DNA of 64,000 bases from Adineta steineri (Eukaryota; Rotifera; Eurotatoria; Adinetida; Adinetidae): positions 788,232 to 852,231 of the forward strand of contig CAJNOI010000014.1 of the NCBI GenBank assembly GCA_905250115.1, written 5' to 3'. Every line of letters begins with the position of its first letter. The first letter of the stretch is position 1. The translations under genes and the position numbers were made by a program. The notes beneath the pieces are model-generated. The model was not told the DNA's origin. It made no database searches and saw nothing but the letters and a program-made list of their open reading frames with translations. Shown piece by piece: positions 34,176 to 45,347 of the stretch.

Positions 34176-36575
34176 ATGTCTGATTTACATCCAAACTTCA
34201 CTTCTTCTTTTAATAAAAGAATAGTTTGTTTTATCTTGGTGGTGATCATTGTGGCAGTCATATCGGTCCTTAATACTCGAATAAAACAAACAAATATTCA
34301 ATTACCTACTACCAAGGATTATTCAAAGCCTCCACCTCTTCCTAACTGGTCTTCTATAGCAGCTAAATCTTCTCATAAAGCTCTTGTAGAAACCGATAAT
34401 ACTGGTTCGTACAATGTATCCCTTGTTCGATCAAATCTATCATTATCGCCATTATCAGCGGACACTGCTTACAGTCTTCGATGGATCGTTATAACTTCTA
34501 TTCATTATCCGACTAAAACAGTTAACAAGCTCAGTAAACTGAATAATTGGGCATTGGTATTAGTGGCTGATGTGAGCACACCGAACGACTGGTCGCATCC
34601 TAACTGTGTCTTTTTAAGTATTGAAAGTCAAAAAAGACTTTTATTGGAGATTCATGACACTATACCTTATCGACATTATGGTCGGAAAACAATTGGATAT
34701 CTTTATGCCATTCGACATGGCGCAAAAATCATATATGAAACAGATGATGATAATGAACTTATATCAGGTATAGAACAACAGGTACTGGGATTCCAAGAGA
34801 TATCTACATCGAACAAAGCATATTTTCTACCAGCAACTTCTCAAGAAATGAACTCGTTTGATTCTAAACCATTTTTTGATGCAGCAGTTTTTGACAAATC
34901 TTCGAGTGTCAACACTACAAATAATTTGACGATGGAAGAGCAGATTACAGTGAATCCTTATCATTATTTTGGGCAACCTAATATATGGCCACGTGGATAT
35001 CCTCTTCGACTCGTTGGAGATAATATTTCCAATAGCATCAGTTTATCAACTGTTCAACCGCTAATTCAGCAAGGTTTAGCAAATGGAGATCCAGACGTGG
35101 ATGCAATATTTAGACTGACACAATCAGACAGACATAATAGGATTGATATTCGATTTCAAGAAAAACCACCGATTGCAGTTTCTCATGGACTTTTCGTTCC
35201 ATTTAATAGTCAAAATACTTTATTTCATTATGATGCATTCTGGGCATTATGGCTTCCTATAACAACCACTTTTCGAGTTTGCGACATCTGGAGAGGATAT
35301 TTTGTTCAACGACTACTATGGGAACTAACACCAAAAGCCACATTAACGTTTCATAGTCCTTCAGTTCTCCAGTTAAGAAATCCACATAACTATATACGAG
35401 ATTTTGAGGAAGAGTTGCAGTTATATACACAGACAGAGCAGCTGATACTATTTCTTCGAAAATGGACATGTTCGCGTGGTGGCTCGCATCTTAGCGGTGT
35501 CAGAGATTGCAGTTTGTTTTTTAATAAAATCTACTTTTTAGCAGTGGATATGGTTGAAGCCAATTTCTGGAAGATGAAGGATGCCTGGTTGTGTGTAAAC
35601 TTTCTCACTGATCTGATCAAACACGGATATAGCTATGATCTAAAACACCAGATACCAGCAATCGAACCTAAACCTACTAATCAACATAAGAGTTCAATAT
35701 CACCACATGATTATGCTGCGTCTAGCAAGAACTCCCCTTCCACTCGGGTGGCTGTATGTGTTAGTGGACAGGTTCGTACATTAAATATGGTGATTCCCTC
35801 GAATTTGCCTGTCATGACTGTAGACTGGTCAGTAAACCAGCCAAAAGTGGCGTGGATGAAATTTAATTCTGGTAAGCACACAACAGCAATGAACATTCAG
35901 AGTCTATTATTCGACCAGTTACCAGCTTTTGATGTATTCATGTTCGTTTCAACGAAAGAAAAACACCATAGAGAACCACGTGTGAACGATACTCGTATTT
36001 GCGAATCTTTACGGCCTCGTTCCTCCAGTAATCGTCTATTTTGTTCGGTAGTAAAAGAAATGGATATTACAAATCCCTCTACAAATGTGACTGCATTGAA
36101 TACTTATGGTTATAGGGAACATCAAGAATTGAGACAAGGCTTATTGCAGCAACTCAATGGGTTGCTGCAATGTAATGCTATGAGAAAAGAATACAGTCGC
36201 AAGAGTGGAACACAGTACACACACTGGATCAGATTGAGACCTGATAGTATCTTCTTTGAACCGTTTCCGAACATTACATCAATCCGTTTTGTCGATGAGA
36301 CGACTAAACAGCCTCGAATCGTGTATGCGACAAAAAAAAAGTGCTGCTGTGGAAATGAAGATTGGTTTGGAATAGGTACGATAGAAACAATGGATGCATA
36401 TTTTGATCGTATTAATCTTCTGCATAAGTACAAAAACAGAAATCTATGGTCAGCAGAAACCTTTGCAATAAATGCATTGAATGAAACGGTAAAGGCGCAA
36501 CTCCTTGATAGCGATCCAAGGATTCAAGTCTGTATTTACAAACCACCAGACAGAAGATATATTGGAGAACCATAA
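34176..36575 (+). CDS. STELLO/DUF288 glycosyltransferase-like protein with a second C-terminal domain
   Basis: A single-exon 799-residue type II membrane protein. Residues 15-32 are the signal anchor. Residues about 100-460 match the DUF288 (STELLO) family: 'RWIVITSIHYPTKTV', 'NWALVLVADVSTP', 'PYRHYGRKTIGYLYAIRHGA', the acidic ETDDDNEL (about 188-195), 'YHYFGQPNIWPRGYPL' and 'FRVCDIWRGYFVQRLLWEL'. A second segment, about 525-799, begins 'RVAVCVSGQVRTL' and includes 'FDVFMFVST', 'HWIRLRPDSIFFEPFP' and 'CCCGNEDWFGIGTIETMD', resembling an independent glycosyltransferase-like fold with an RxDS motif. Plant STELLO proteins act in the Golgi on cellulose synthase assembly; nematodes have DUF288 genes of unknown role. 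The function here is unknown; the Golgi is likely. Confidence 0.75.
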   Translation: MSDLHPNFTSSFNKRIVCFILVVIIVAVISVLNTRIKQTNIQLPTTKDYSKPPPLPNWSSIAAKSSHKALVETDNTGSYNVSLVRSNLSLSPLSADTAYSLRWIVITSIHYPTKTVNKLSKLNNWALVLVADVSTPNDWSHPNCVFLSIESQKRLLLEIHDTIPYRHYGRKTIGYLYAIRHGAKIIYETDDDNELISGIEQQVLGFQEISTSNKAYFLPATSQEMNSFDSKPFFDAAVFDKSSSVNTTNNLTMEEQITVNPYHYFGQPNIWPRGYPLRLVGDNISNSISLSTVQPLIQQGLANGDPDVDAIFRLTQSDRHNRIDIRFQEKPPIAVSHGLFVPFNSQNTLFHYDAFWALWLPITTTFRVCDIWRGYFVQRLLWELTPKATLTFHSPSVLQLRNPHNYIRDFEEELQLYTQTEQLILFLRKWTCSRGGSHLSGVRDCSLFFNKIYFLAVDMVEANFWKMKDAWLCVNFLTDLIKHGYSYDLKHQIPAIEPKPTNQHKSSISPHDYAASSKNSPSTRVAVCVSGQVRTLNMVIPSNLPVMTVDWSVNQPKVAWMKFNSGKHTTAMNIQSLLFDQLPAFDVFMFVSTKEKHHREPRVNDTRICESLRPRSSSNRLFCSVVKEMDITNPSTNVTALNTYGYREHQELRQGLLQQLNGLLQCNAMRKEYSRKSGTQYTHWIRLRPDSIFFEPFPNITSIRFVDETTKQPRIVYATKKKCCCGNEDWFGIGTIETMDAYFDRINLLHKYKNRNLWSAETFAINALNETVKAQLLDSDPRIQVCIYKPPDRRYIGEP

Positions 36576-38399
36576 GAAGATGGTAGACTATATCACTTAA
36601 CCATTATATTTGACGGAGCAAAAACATTCGTACTCGACTATGACAGTTTCTATTGTTTTGAAGAGAAATAAACGATTCACCTGCTAATCCAACAGTTTTT
36701 TTTCGCATATCTATGCTATTGTGTTGAATATATTTAATTTTCATTTATCCAAATGATACTTGCATTCTATCTTACAAAAGTATTACTTTCGATCAAAATA
36801 TAAAAAACTTTAATTCCTTTATGAAGTGTAAGTAATAGAACAATCAGGGAAATTTTTGTTGTTGATATGTTCATATGGATAAACAGAGTTCGGTAAATTC
36901 TATAAGAATATGTGTATTGAGTAATTTTTTAAATCTTTTGTTTAACACAGCATTTACAAAAAGCTTTACAGGTAAATATGCAAGATCGTTCTAATAAATG
37001 AAAAATCGTTATATTTGAAAACATTTGCCGCTAAATTTAATTGAATAAATTAAGATATACGAAAAAACGTTCAGGAAGGTACTAACTAAGATCTCTCTGA
37101 TATCGCTAAATATATTTAAATACTATTAGAGAATTATGCAATACCAGCAGTACTATCTTTTATTTCTATGTTTAAAGTATTAACTACCTGCCGATACTAT
37201 TGCAATGCCTTTGTACAAAAAGTCATATCAAATGCTTTTTCAAGATCTTAGAAGATATAAAAGAAACTGCAAAGATTTTTTGAATGTTTCCATTCTCTTC
37301 AAAATAATACTTTAATATTATTTTGTTCTTTATATTCTTTCCTTAACTCTCATTCTTTTCTAGTTGTTCATATCTATTCAACAAATCATCTCAAGATCAA
37401 TATAGCCTTTTTTTACTTCTCAGGAAAAGGATAAAATATAAGAGAGCATTAAAAGTATTGCACTATTCTTTATTATAAGAAAAAATAAAAATAAAGTAAT
37501 ACTTCTAGTTGATATATATTATTTAAACATGTAATTCGTACTTATTGTTACTAAAACGAGGAGGTTGAGTAGTATTAATGATACCAACTATTATCTTTGT
37601 TAAATATTTTAATAGTCAATTGAATTTAGTTATTAGTTTATTTTATTTTTTTTCTTTCTATACTTCTTCTTTATGTGTAACGTCTACGGTACAAACACTT
37701 GTCACAGCTCTACTCTAAACTCAAAAGATGCTAAAATATCAAACAACACAAAGTTCTTATATTTTTTTCTGTAATACGAATGATTTTTACAACTTCAATA
37801 ATCTGTAAACAAAACAAAATGCTTTTTTTGTTCGAATTTTCAATCGTACTGATTAGAAGTAGGGTTGTATGTCAATCAAATTTATAATTAAAATACTAAT
37901 ATTTAAAGATTTTTTACTATGTGAATATCTCTCTAATGCATAGAATTCGAAACTATACAATCGATTAAAAGGAACTCATTTGTCTTGAAACTTCTAGTAT
38001 ACACCTTTCGAAAGGAAAAATAACTCTTATAAAAGTGTAGTGTGCGTAATGAAGCGCAATATTTTTTCAGGTGACGATAGACTAGTTTGATTTATTTCAA
38101 AATATAATTAACGTGAAATTTTTCTCGTGTTTACATTTTAACTATCATCGTCTTTCCTTTTCTAGGTAGAACGGAAAAAAACATAGAATAGGAAAAGCAA
38201 CGAAACTAAATAAGCATGATAGAGACAACGATCAAACACAGATATTTGACAAACTTTACGAAAATGTTACACATCAATACTCATCGATGTGTATCATTAC
38301 ACATATATGAGTATGTATTTGTATCGATATTAGACATTCAATATTCAAAATTTGTTTTCAATTAACTTATTCTCGTAAAACATCGGCAAATACAACACA
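36576..38399. other. Intergenic with the heat-shock gene promoter
   Basis: AT-rich and free of coding exons. The only recognised elements are the heat-shock element and TATA box near 37987-38035. Confidence 0.5.
37987..38035 (+). promoter_or_regulatory. Heat-shock element and TATA box
   Basis: GAAACTTC at 37987-37994 is a perfect inverted GAA-nn-TTC heat-shock unit. A further TTCGAA lies at 38007-38012, and a consensus TATAAAAG is at 38028-38035. Together they fit a stress promoter for the small heat-shock gene, with transcription starting near 38060 and a leader of about 340 bases, perhaps with an intron. Confidence 0.45.
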
Positions 38400-39446
38400 A
38401 TGGCATTGTGTCCAAGTTATTGTCATAGTTTTTGTAACGATCCATGTAATCTATGTTGTAGTAGTCAACTTGATTTCTGCAATCCATGGAATTGTTGTGA
38501 TACATTTTCATCAAGTTGCTGCATTCCACCACAGATTATTCGATGTAGTGTACCATGTCAACCATTTACAGAAATAACAACAACTACAACTACAACTAAT
38601 GAGACATGTTGCCAACCAAGGAAAGTAATAGCAGATTCAGAAAAGCTTATTATTCGTTTGAGTATTGCTGAACTTAATCCAGATACAATCAAAACAATAA
38701 TCAAAGACGGGAAATTGGTTGTTGAAGCAAGTCGCGAAGATCGAGGTCAGCATGGTGATTATAATATTCGACAATTCAGAAAAACATATGAAATACCTAA
38801 AAATGCTGGTAAGTAACAATAATTAATATTTATCTATCTATTTTTAATACTAATTTTTGTTTTGTAATCGACTGATATAGATATTGAATGTATGACTTCA
38901 CATGTAACATTAGACGATGTACTTGTTATTGAAGTACCTATTCGTAAATCAGAAAATCAAAGTGGTCTCACACAAACAGAAACAGAAACTGACACAACTC
39001 TAAATGATACAACTCAAAGTTACTCAACTCAAAATGACACAATTCAAAATTACGCATCTCTAAATGACACAACTCAAAATTATGCAACTCTAAATGGTAC
39101 AACTCAAAGTTCAGATCAAACTGGTGACTCTGATAAATCATTATCTGATTATATTACTCTCTTAATGAATTCAGATTTTCATCCACGTCTTATTACTAAA
39201 GGTGATAATAAAAAAGTATTAGAAATGTCAATTGATGTGAAAAAGAGTCGACCGGAAGAAATTAATGTTTCATTAAAAAATAATGAATTAACTGTTCGAG
39301 GTGAACATAAAACTAATGAGAATAATCATGCAAGACGAGCACGCTTTTTCAGACAAACAACATTACCATCTGGTGCACAAATTGATCAATTGAAAACAGT
39401 ATTGAAAAATGATGGACATTTGAAAATTGAAGTACCACTTAATTGA
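38400..39446 (+). CDS. Small heat-shock protein with two alpha-crystallin domains
   Basis: Two exons, 38400-38808 and 38881-39446, join in phase (G|AT gives Asp137) and encode 324 residues. The first 72 residues hold about fifteen cysteines, several as CC pairs. The first alpha-crystallin domain (about 79-160) runs 'EKLIIRLSIAELNPDTIKTIIKDGKLVVEA', then 'FRKTYEIPKNADIE', then 'DDVLVIEVPI', and the intron cuts it. A 10-residue repeat (N-D/G-T-T/I-Q-N/S-Y-A/S) in four copies, made of 30-base units at about 39000-39115, links to the second domain (about 236-324: 'KKVLEMSIDVKKSRPEEINVSLKNNELTVRGEH' to 'GHLKIEVPLN'). Small heat-shock proteins bind unfolding proteins without ATP. Tandem domains are known in flatworms; the Cys-rich head is unusual. 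No C-terminal IxI tail is visible. Confidence 0.85.
39000..39115 (+). repeat. In-frame 30-base minisatellite
   Basis: About four units of 30 bases (consensus AATGACACAACTCAAAATTA) lie inside the second exon of the tandem small heat-shock gene. Each unit encodes ten residues of the linker between the two domains. Confidence 0.8.
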
Positions 39447-41730
39447 ACTAAAACAAAGCAACAAAATACAATTAAATCTTAGAACTCGAAACTATGTACC
39501 ATATGGACATAAATATATTCTTAGTTATAGTTTGATTCTATAGTATATGTTTATATTTTTATTGATTCTTGAAAAATAAATTTCGAATAAAACAAATTCT
39601 ATTTTGATTATTGATCTGTAAGTTATAGTCGATAGTAAAAGATTTGGCAACAATTCATGAATAATCATGACATCAAAATAAACTAAAAGTGTAAAGAAAT
39701 ATATTGATTCAATTTCATTCAGAGTAACTAAGAAATTATTGAGTTCATAGAATATTTATTGAACTTTATCAGTTAACGATAGAATTATCACAAACGTTCA
39801 AATATTATGAAATAAGAAATTTCAGATCATCCAACAACTACGAACAAAGCTATGATAGCTTCTTGACGATTCATGGTCATATATTTATCTTCACATTTTT
39901 CTTCGTTGATATGTATGTAAAACTGAAAATATTGTCAATGATCTATCTTTTTAACGTTGATAATTATGAAGTTGTAGAAAATCTTCTTCTTAGTCATTGT
40001 TAGGAATGAGAAAAATATACTTTTTCTTACAAAAGATAGTTAAAACTTTGTGATAAAAACGACTGTAGTAATATATAAGTCTTACTCTTCAAAATATTTG
40101 TAGAGACTAGATGTTTTATATTTATTTATCAAAAATACAATGACAAGAAATATATATATGTAAAAACAATATGTCAGTGTCGTCCCCAATCTTTCATCTA
40201 TGTTACTCCTGACGAATATTTTTATAGTCGTACTAAGAACTTATTTACTATATGATATTCATATTCATAACTTTTGAAACTCTACTATTAATGAATGTTA
40301 TGTCACACATTAGCATATGATGTCTATTAACACCTTGAAAAAATACGATGAAGAACGTGAAAGAAAAACATTTAGTGGTATTTTTCCTTCATCATGTTTC
40401 ATAATAACACATTTTGCATCATCTTCACTATTACATGCATAACGATGCATTTTTTACTTGTTTTCGATATTCATCGATGAAAAATGCTTGGCAACTATGT
40501 GTTATTCTTGTTACGGAAATACGTGTGAGTGTCAATGTAGATCGCAGGGTGAGAACGGTCTTGTTATATCAAAAATTATTTTCTCTTGTTTGAAACATGG
40601 AAAATTAAATAAAACTCCAAAGCATCGAAAGCAAGCTGACTGAGCAAGAGTATCTGCTAAGTAATCTTGGAATTACTATCGGTGAAAAACAAAATATTCA
40701 AGATGAACTCCTTTGATTAAAAAGAACGAAGGAAGATTACATCATCTTGAGGGTGTGAGTGTGGGTGTGACCGAACAAGAGTCACGTATACTCTCAAGCA
40801 ACATATAAGATATAAAGATCTAAATTAGATTTTAATGATAATTGGCTATGTATTAGAATATATTATCTATTTCCAGTTAGTATACATAGAAGGTTCAATC
40901 TTTTTATTTCAAAAGTTTACGTAAGAAAACCATTTTTCTTATTGTTCATATTCTTGAGTATAAATGTTACAACATTTTGACTCTCCTATACGTCTAAAAA
41001 TCTCTAGATATGAAGAGAAGAACTTTTTTTAAATATTATATATACTCTAATGAATCTGACGTTGATAAATTTTATTTTATTGAATATCTAGTTTTGAATG
41101 AAGTTCATTATGTTCAACTTTTTCAAGTTTCAATTCTAATTTGTTTTCTTCGTACTTTTAGAAATATACATATTATACTGGCTATATTCAATCACATTCA
41201 TATTGATCTGCATGTCTATATTGTTTAGAAAAATATCTCTATACTTACTGTACTGAATAATGATTTGTAAGTTATTTTATTTATTATTTTTCAATGGCTC
41301 ATCACATATGACCTAATTTGTTTTTCGATATGTTAGTGCAATGTTCGAGAAACTTTTATTTACTAATATTGATGTACAATAAAGTAAAATAGAGAACTTC
41401 AACATCCTTTCAGTTTTACTTTTGCTTTCATCATACCATTTATATATACATATATGTACCTTGAATTAAATGTGTTCATCGTCTTTTTGTTTTTATTTAT
41501 ATTTAAAATATATAGGTGTGCAAAATTAAATAAAAGCAAGAAATACAAATGAAGAAGCAAGCGAAAAGCTAAGCAGAATAAATATGAATATATGAAATAT
41601 CTTTCCGGGAGATTGTATCAATCTATTTTCTTAAAACAAAGTCACGTGTAAACCTTTTGTATACCAAAAATAAGAGGACTTGCTGTCTATCATCATCTAT
41701 GCGAGTGTTTATGGTAAATTGTAATGCTTA
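39447..41730. other. Intergenic, no firm gene
   Basis: AT-rich. A short Cys-rich frame begins with ATG at 40497 (MCYSCYGNTCECQCR) and meets a GTGAGA donor at about 40550; it might be a first exon but has no partner. A GT-rich hairpin-like tract is at 40748-40797. Confidence 0.4.
40748..40797. repeat. Telomere-like GT tract with partial right arm
   Basis: GAGGGTGTGAGTGTGGGTGTG is followed by GTCACGTATACTCTCA, a weakly paired copy of the same element type. Confidence 0.45.
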
Positions 41731-42957
41731 TCAATGAACTAACAACTGCAGTTGAATGAATGGCAATACAGCGTTACGATTTACTGTACATCTTCGAATA
41801 CAAAAAACAATAAGTCGAACCATTCGTGGTACGATCAGTTTCAATACTGTTACTAAGCCTCCAACTAGTCCAATCACTGTTGTTACTATATAAATTACAT
41901 TATTCCTTGTTTCATAACTATAACTACATTTCGATGGTTGACATTCATTATAATAACCATCATATACTATTGATGAGTTCCATTTTTCAACCATCAACTC
42001 ATCAACAACTTCTTCTATTGTAGAATTCTTACGAAACTGAACTAATAATGACGTATCAAGTGTTGTCAGATTCATTGATAAATAGTATGTGAAATATGAT
42101 TGTATTTCATTTATACAAGATGCATTATAAAAGCATTGAAGATTTGACTGAAGTAATGCTTCAATCACATAACATCCTGCATATATACCTGGTACAGTAA
42201 ACTGTACATTTTTACTGGTGGAGTTATATATTACAAGCTCATAACTACATACTGCTGAAAACTTACAACCACAATCACCATATGTTAAAGGATATGCATT
42301 TACATTGTTACTAATGTCTCCAGAAAGATAATAGTTAGTGAGTTGTCCATTAAGTAATGCATTACTTTGAGTTGTTTTTCTTATTGTTGAAAGTGATAAT
42401 ATGAAGTCCTTAGTCACAGATGATGTAAACTGTGAAACAAATGCTTGAGTTTGTGTCTGAAATACTTCTAATGGTGTGACAGATGCACTAACATATTGAC
42501 TTGAGTAAAACTGAGTAAGCTGATTGGATATTGTTTGAGTAGATAATTGGCAAAAGGCATTTAGAGCTTGAAATATAAATAAGCCGGCGTTTCGAAAGTC
42601 ATCGCTATTTAAGGTACCTGTTGGGCGAGCATTATAAAGATAGCCAATCCATTCATCAGTAATAAAAGTACTTGTACATATTTGATGTAGTGTATAGTTG
42701 ACTTGCAGAAATTTATCATAATCGATGGATATATCTGTGCATGCACATGATAGTGTTTGTGGATAAGTTGAATATAGTTGTGAGTATTGTGCGATTGTGG
42801 GTGAACTTATGCTGACGGTGTGGGTGACGTTTGCAAGTGAAGTATATAAGACAAGGATAGCTAATGATAAAGTTAATAGAATGATGAATATTCGAGTTGA
42901 TATTCTTTGATTACGAAGTTGATGTTGATCAGTTGAAGGTGGATTCGATGGAAACAT
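41731..42957 (-). CDS. Two-pass membrane protein, tandem copy 1
   Basis: The main exon starts at the first ATG at 42957, giving 408 residues, but homology with copy 2 continues upstream (LQK-x ... F-N-x-F) to about 43025, so a 5' exon is probably missing. The protein has an N-terminal transmembrane segment (IFIILLTLSLAILVLYTSL), a large ectodomain with paired cysteines ('TLSCACTDISIDYDKFLQVNYTLHQIC', 'YGDCGCKFSAVCSYE', 'LQCFYNASC', 'NECQPSKCSYSYE') and many N-glycosylation sites, then a second transmembrane segment (VIYIVTTVIGLVGGLVTVLKLIV) and a basic tail. Both ends should be cytoplasmic. No known domain is recognised; families like this are common in bdelloid rotifers. The C-terminal tail differs completely from copy 2. 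Confidence 0.72.
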   Translation of the reverse strand: MFPSNPPSTDQHQLRNQRISTRIFIILLTLSLAILVLYTSLANVTHTVSISSPTIAQYSQLYSTYPQTLSCACTDISIDYDKFLQVNYTLHQICTSTFITDEWIGYLYNARPTGTLNSDDFRNAGLFIFQALNAFCQLSTQTISNQLTQFYSSQYVSASVTPLEVFQTQTQAFVSQFTSSVTKDFILSLSTIRKTTQSNALLNGQLTNYYLSGDISNNVNAYPLTYGDCGCKFSAVCSYELVIYNSTSKNVQFTVPGIYAGCYVIEALLQSNLQCFYNASCINEIQSYFTYYLSMNLTTLDTSLLVQFRKNSTIEEVVDELMVEKWNSSIVYDGYYNECQPSKCSYSYETRNNVIYIVTTVIGLVGGLVTVLKLIVPRMVRLIVFCIRRCTVNRNAVLPFIQLQLLVH

Positions 42958-43068
42958 ATTAAATGTGTACAAGTAATGTTTCGTTTTCTGAAGGAAGCCA
43001 AATCTTCTGTTTTCTTCAATTGTTTCTTTAATAAAAATGGGAAAATTAGAAAAGTGGTAGTTATACAA

Positions 43069-44063
43069 AATAAAACAAAGCTAACAGTACATATGCAAAA
43101 TCGCGTGCGTCCCAGAATATGAGTAAGCAACCAAAATACTATCCAGGCATACATTCTCTCCTTTATGGTTTTTCAGGATCAGATCAAATCTGATTATCAG
43201 TGTATTAGTCGATCACATTTTTTCACGAATAAATAATCAAAACTGTCGAGTATCTACAGAAGTTTACAAGATGCAAATAATGACATTTCACGACTGATTC
43301 GATGAGTTTTATGGGCAACCAAGATTAGAGGTAAAAATGTTTTGTTACGTTTCTGTCATCACTTTGTCAGTATTTTTCAAGTACTCTCAATTACAAATCA
43401 TTGTCATTCAATCAACCAATGATGTTACTGTGTAAAATTCTATTCTTAGATGTTTCCTATCAGAGAAGATGAGTTCAAATGGATATAAATGTCGATGACA
43501 GTTCAGTGTAGGGAAAGCAATATTATTTGTGATTCAAGCAATTAAAGGACTGCTCACTTACGTTTTCTTATGTTTTTTTTTAAATAGAATTTACTATTGT
43601 TATTTTTAAGTTTTGATTCTAGTATAGGTTGAGTCGAAAAAGAAAGGTGTAAATATATGTCCAAAACTATACGTATACTAATGAAAATGGTCATGACAGT
43701 ACTTATATATAATATAAACTATGGCTACAAAATACATGCAAAATGACTAGACTATTTCAAAAAAAATTCAGGATTGTACAATGTTACTAAGGTCGCACAA
43801 AGAGTTTTCTTGTTGAATATACCATAGATAAAATGCTAGTATAAACAAAAGAATCAATATTGCATTACTTTATGTAAATTAGAAAACTAAGCAACTCTCA
43901 ACTTCCTATTTTATGATACGATTGATCCTTTATTCTGCTACAAACATCCATTGTATGCTATGTTTCATCTTGTTCTATAGAACATCTTAGAATTGGAAGT
44001 GACTTTATGTGCTCTTTCTCATTACTTCTGTACACAGTGTTCATATTAATGTAAAAACTATTT
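43069..44063. other. Spacer between the tandem copies
   Basis: Lies between the 5' end of copy 1 and the 3' end of copy 2. It should contain the promoter and first exon of copy 1, but neither could be fixed. The frame at 42873-43154 overlaps the gene in another register. Confidence 0.4.
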
Positions 44064-45329
44064 TTATAACTTACCAGTTTCGAATCTTGTTACTTCCTTT
44101 TTACTTCTCATCATTTTCACTAGTCGTGGTACGATCAGTTTCAATACTGTTATTAATCCGCCAACTAGTCCAATCACCGTCGTTATTATATAAACTACAT
44201 CATTCTTTGTTGCATAACTATAACTGCATTTCGATGGTTGACATTCATTATAATAACCATCATATACTATTGATGAGTTCCATTTTTCAACCATCAACTC
44301 ATCAACAACTTCTTCTATTGTAGAATTCTTACGAAACTGAACTAATAATGACGTATCAAGTGTTGTTAGATTCATTGATAAATAGTATGTGAAATATGAT
44401 TGTATTTCATTTATACAAGATGCATTATAAAAGCATTGAAGATTTGACTGAAGTAATGCTTCAATCACATAACATCCTGCATATATACCTGGCACAGTAA
44501 ACTGTACATTTTTACTGGTGGAGTTATATATTACAAGCTCATAACTACATACTGCTGAAAACTTACAACCACAATCACCATATGTTAAAGGATATGCATT
44601 TACATTGTTACTAATGTCTCCAGAAAGATAATAGTTAGTGAGTTGTCCATTAAGTAATGCATTACTTTGAGTTGTTTTTCTTATTGTTGAAAGTGATAAT
44701 ATGAAGTCCTTAGTCACAGATGATGTAAACTGTGAAACAAATGCTTGAGTTTGTGTCTGAAATACTTCTAATGGTGTGACAGATGCACTAACATATTGAC
44801 TTGAATAAAACTGAGTAAGCTGATTAGAAATTGTTTGAGTAGATAATTGGCAAAAGGCATTCAGAGCTTGAAATATAAATAAGCCAGCGTTTCGAAAGTC
44901 GTCGCTATTTAGGGCACCTGTTGGGCGAGCATTATAAAGATAGCCAATCCATCCATCAGTAATAAAGGTGCTGGCACATATTTGGTGTAGTGTATAGTTG
45001 ACTTGCAGAAATTTATCATAATCGATGGATATATCTGTGCATGCACATGATAGTGTTTGTGGATAAGTTGAATATAGTTGTGAGTATTGTGCGATTGTGG
45101 GTGAACTTATATCAATAGTTTTGGTGACATTGATAAGTGAAGTGTATAAGACAAGTATAGTTAATGACAAGGTTAATAGAATGATGAATAATCTAGTTGA
45201 TATTCTTTGATTTTGAAGTTGATGTTCATCAGTTGAGGGTGTAGTTGATAAAAACAAATTAAAATTTCGAACAGTAGAGCTTACTTTTTGCCATAATTGA
45301 GAAAGGAAAAGGGGATGGCTTGCCACTAA
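44064..45329 (-). CDS. Two-pass membrane protein, tandem copy 2
   Basis: Paralogue of the gene at 41731, offset by exactly 2300 bases with no indel across most of the coding region. The exon appears to begin after a TATTTTATTTTAG acceptor at about 45330. There is no ATG before the transmembrane segment, so an upstream first exon is needed. About 420 residues are visible. The ectodomain is nearly identical to copy 1; the N-terminal membrane segment and the region after the last cysteine pair ('YATKNDVVYIITTVIG ... MMRSKKEVTRFETGKL') differ at many positions. Topology and features are as for copy 1. No function can be assigned; a surface or receptor role is possible given the glycosylated Cys-rich ectodomain. 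Confidence 0.7.
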   Translation of the reverse strand, partial: LVASHPLFLSQLWQKVSSTVRNFNLFLSTTPSTDEHQLQNQRISTRLFIILLTLSLTILVLYTSLINVTKTIDISSPTIAQYSQLYSTYPQTLSCACTDISIDYDKFLQVNYTLHQICASTFITDGWIGYLYNARPTGALNSDDFRNAGLFIFQALNAFCQLSTQTISNQLTQFYSSQYVSASVTPLEVFQTQTQAFVSQFTSSVTKDFILSLSTIRKTTQSNALLNGQLTNYYLSGDISNNVNAYPLTYGDCGCKFSAVCSYELVIYNSTSKNVQFTVPGIYAGCYVIEALLQSNLQCFYNASCINEIQSYFTYYLSMNLTTLDTSLLVQFRKNSTIEEVVDELMVEKWNSSIVYDGYYNECQPSKCSYSYATKNDVVYIITTVIGLVGGLITVLKLIVPRLVKMMRSKKEVTRFETGKL

Positions 45330-45347
45330 AATAAAATATCCAAACAA

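Noticed and set aside
42873-43154. Hydrophobic minus-strand frame as first exon of tandem copy 1
   Set aside because: It overlaps the coding exon in another register, and no phase-compatible donor joins it to the homologous region.
44009-44323. Plus-strand frame shared by both tandem copies
   Set aside because: It is the antisense shadow of the duplicated minus-strand genes, which explains its presence in both.
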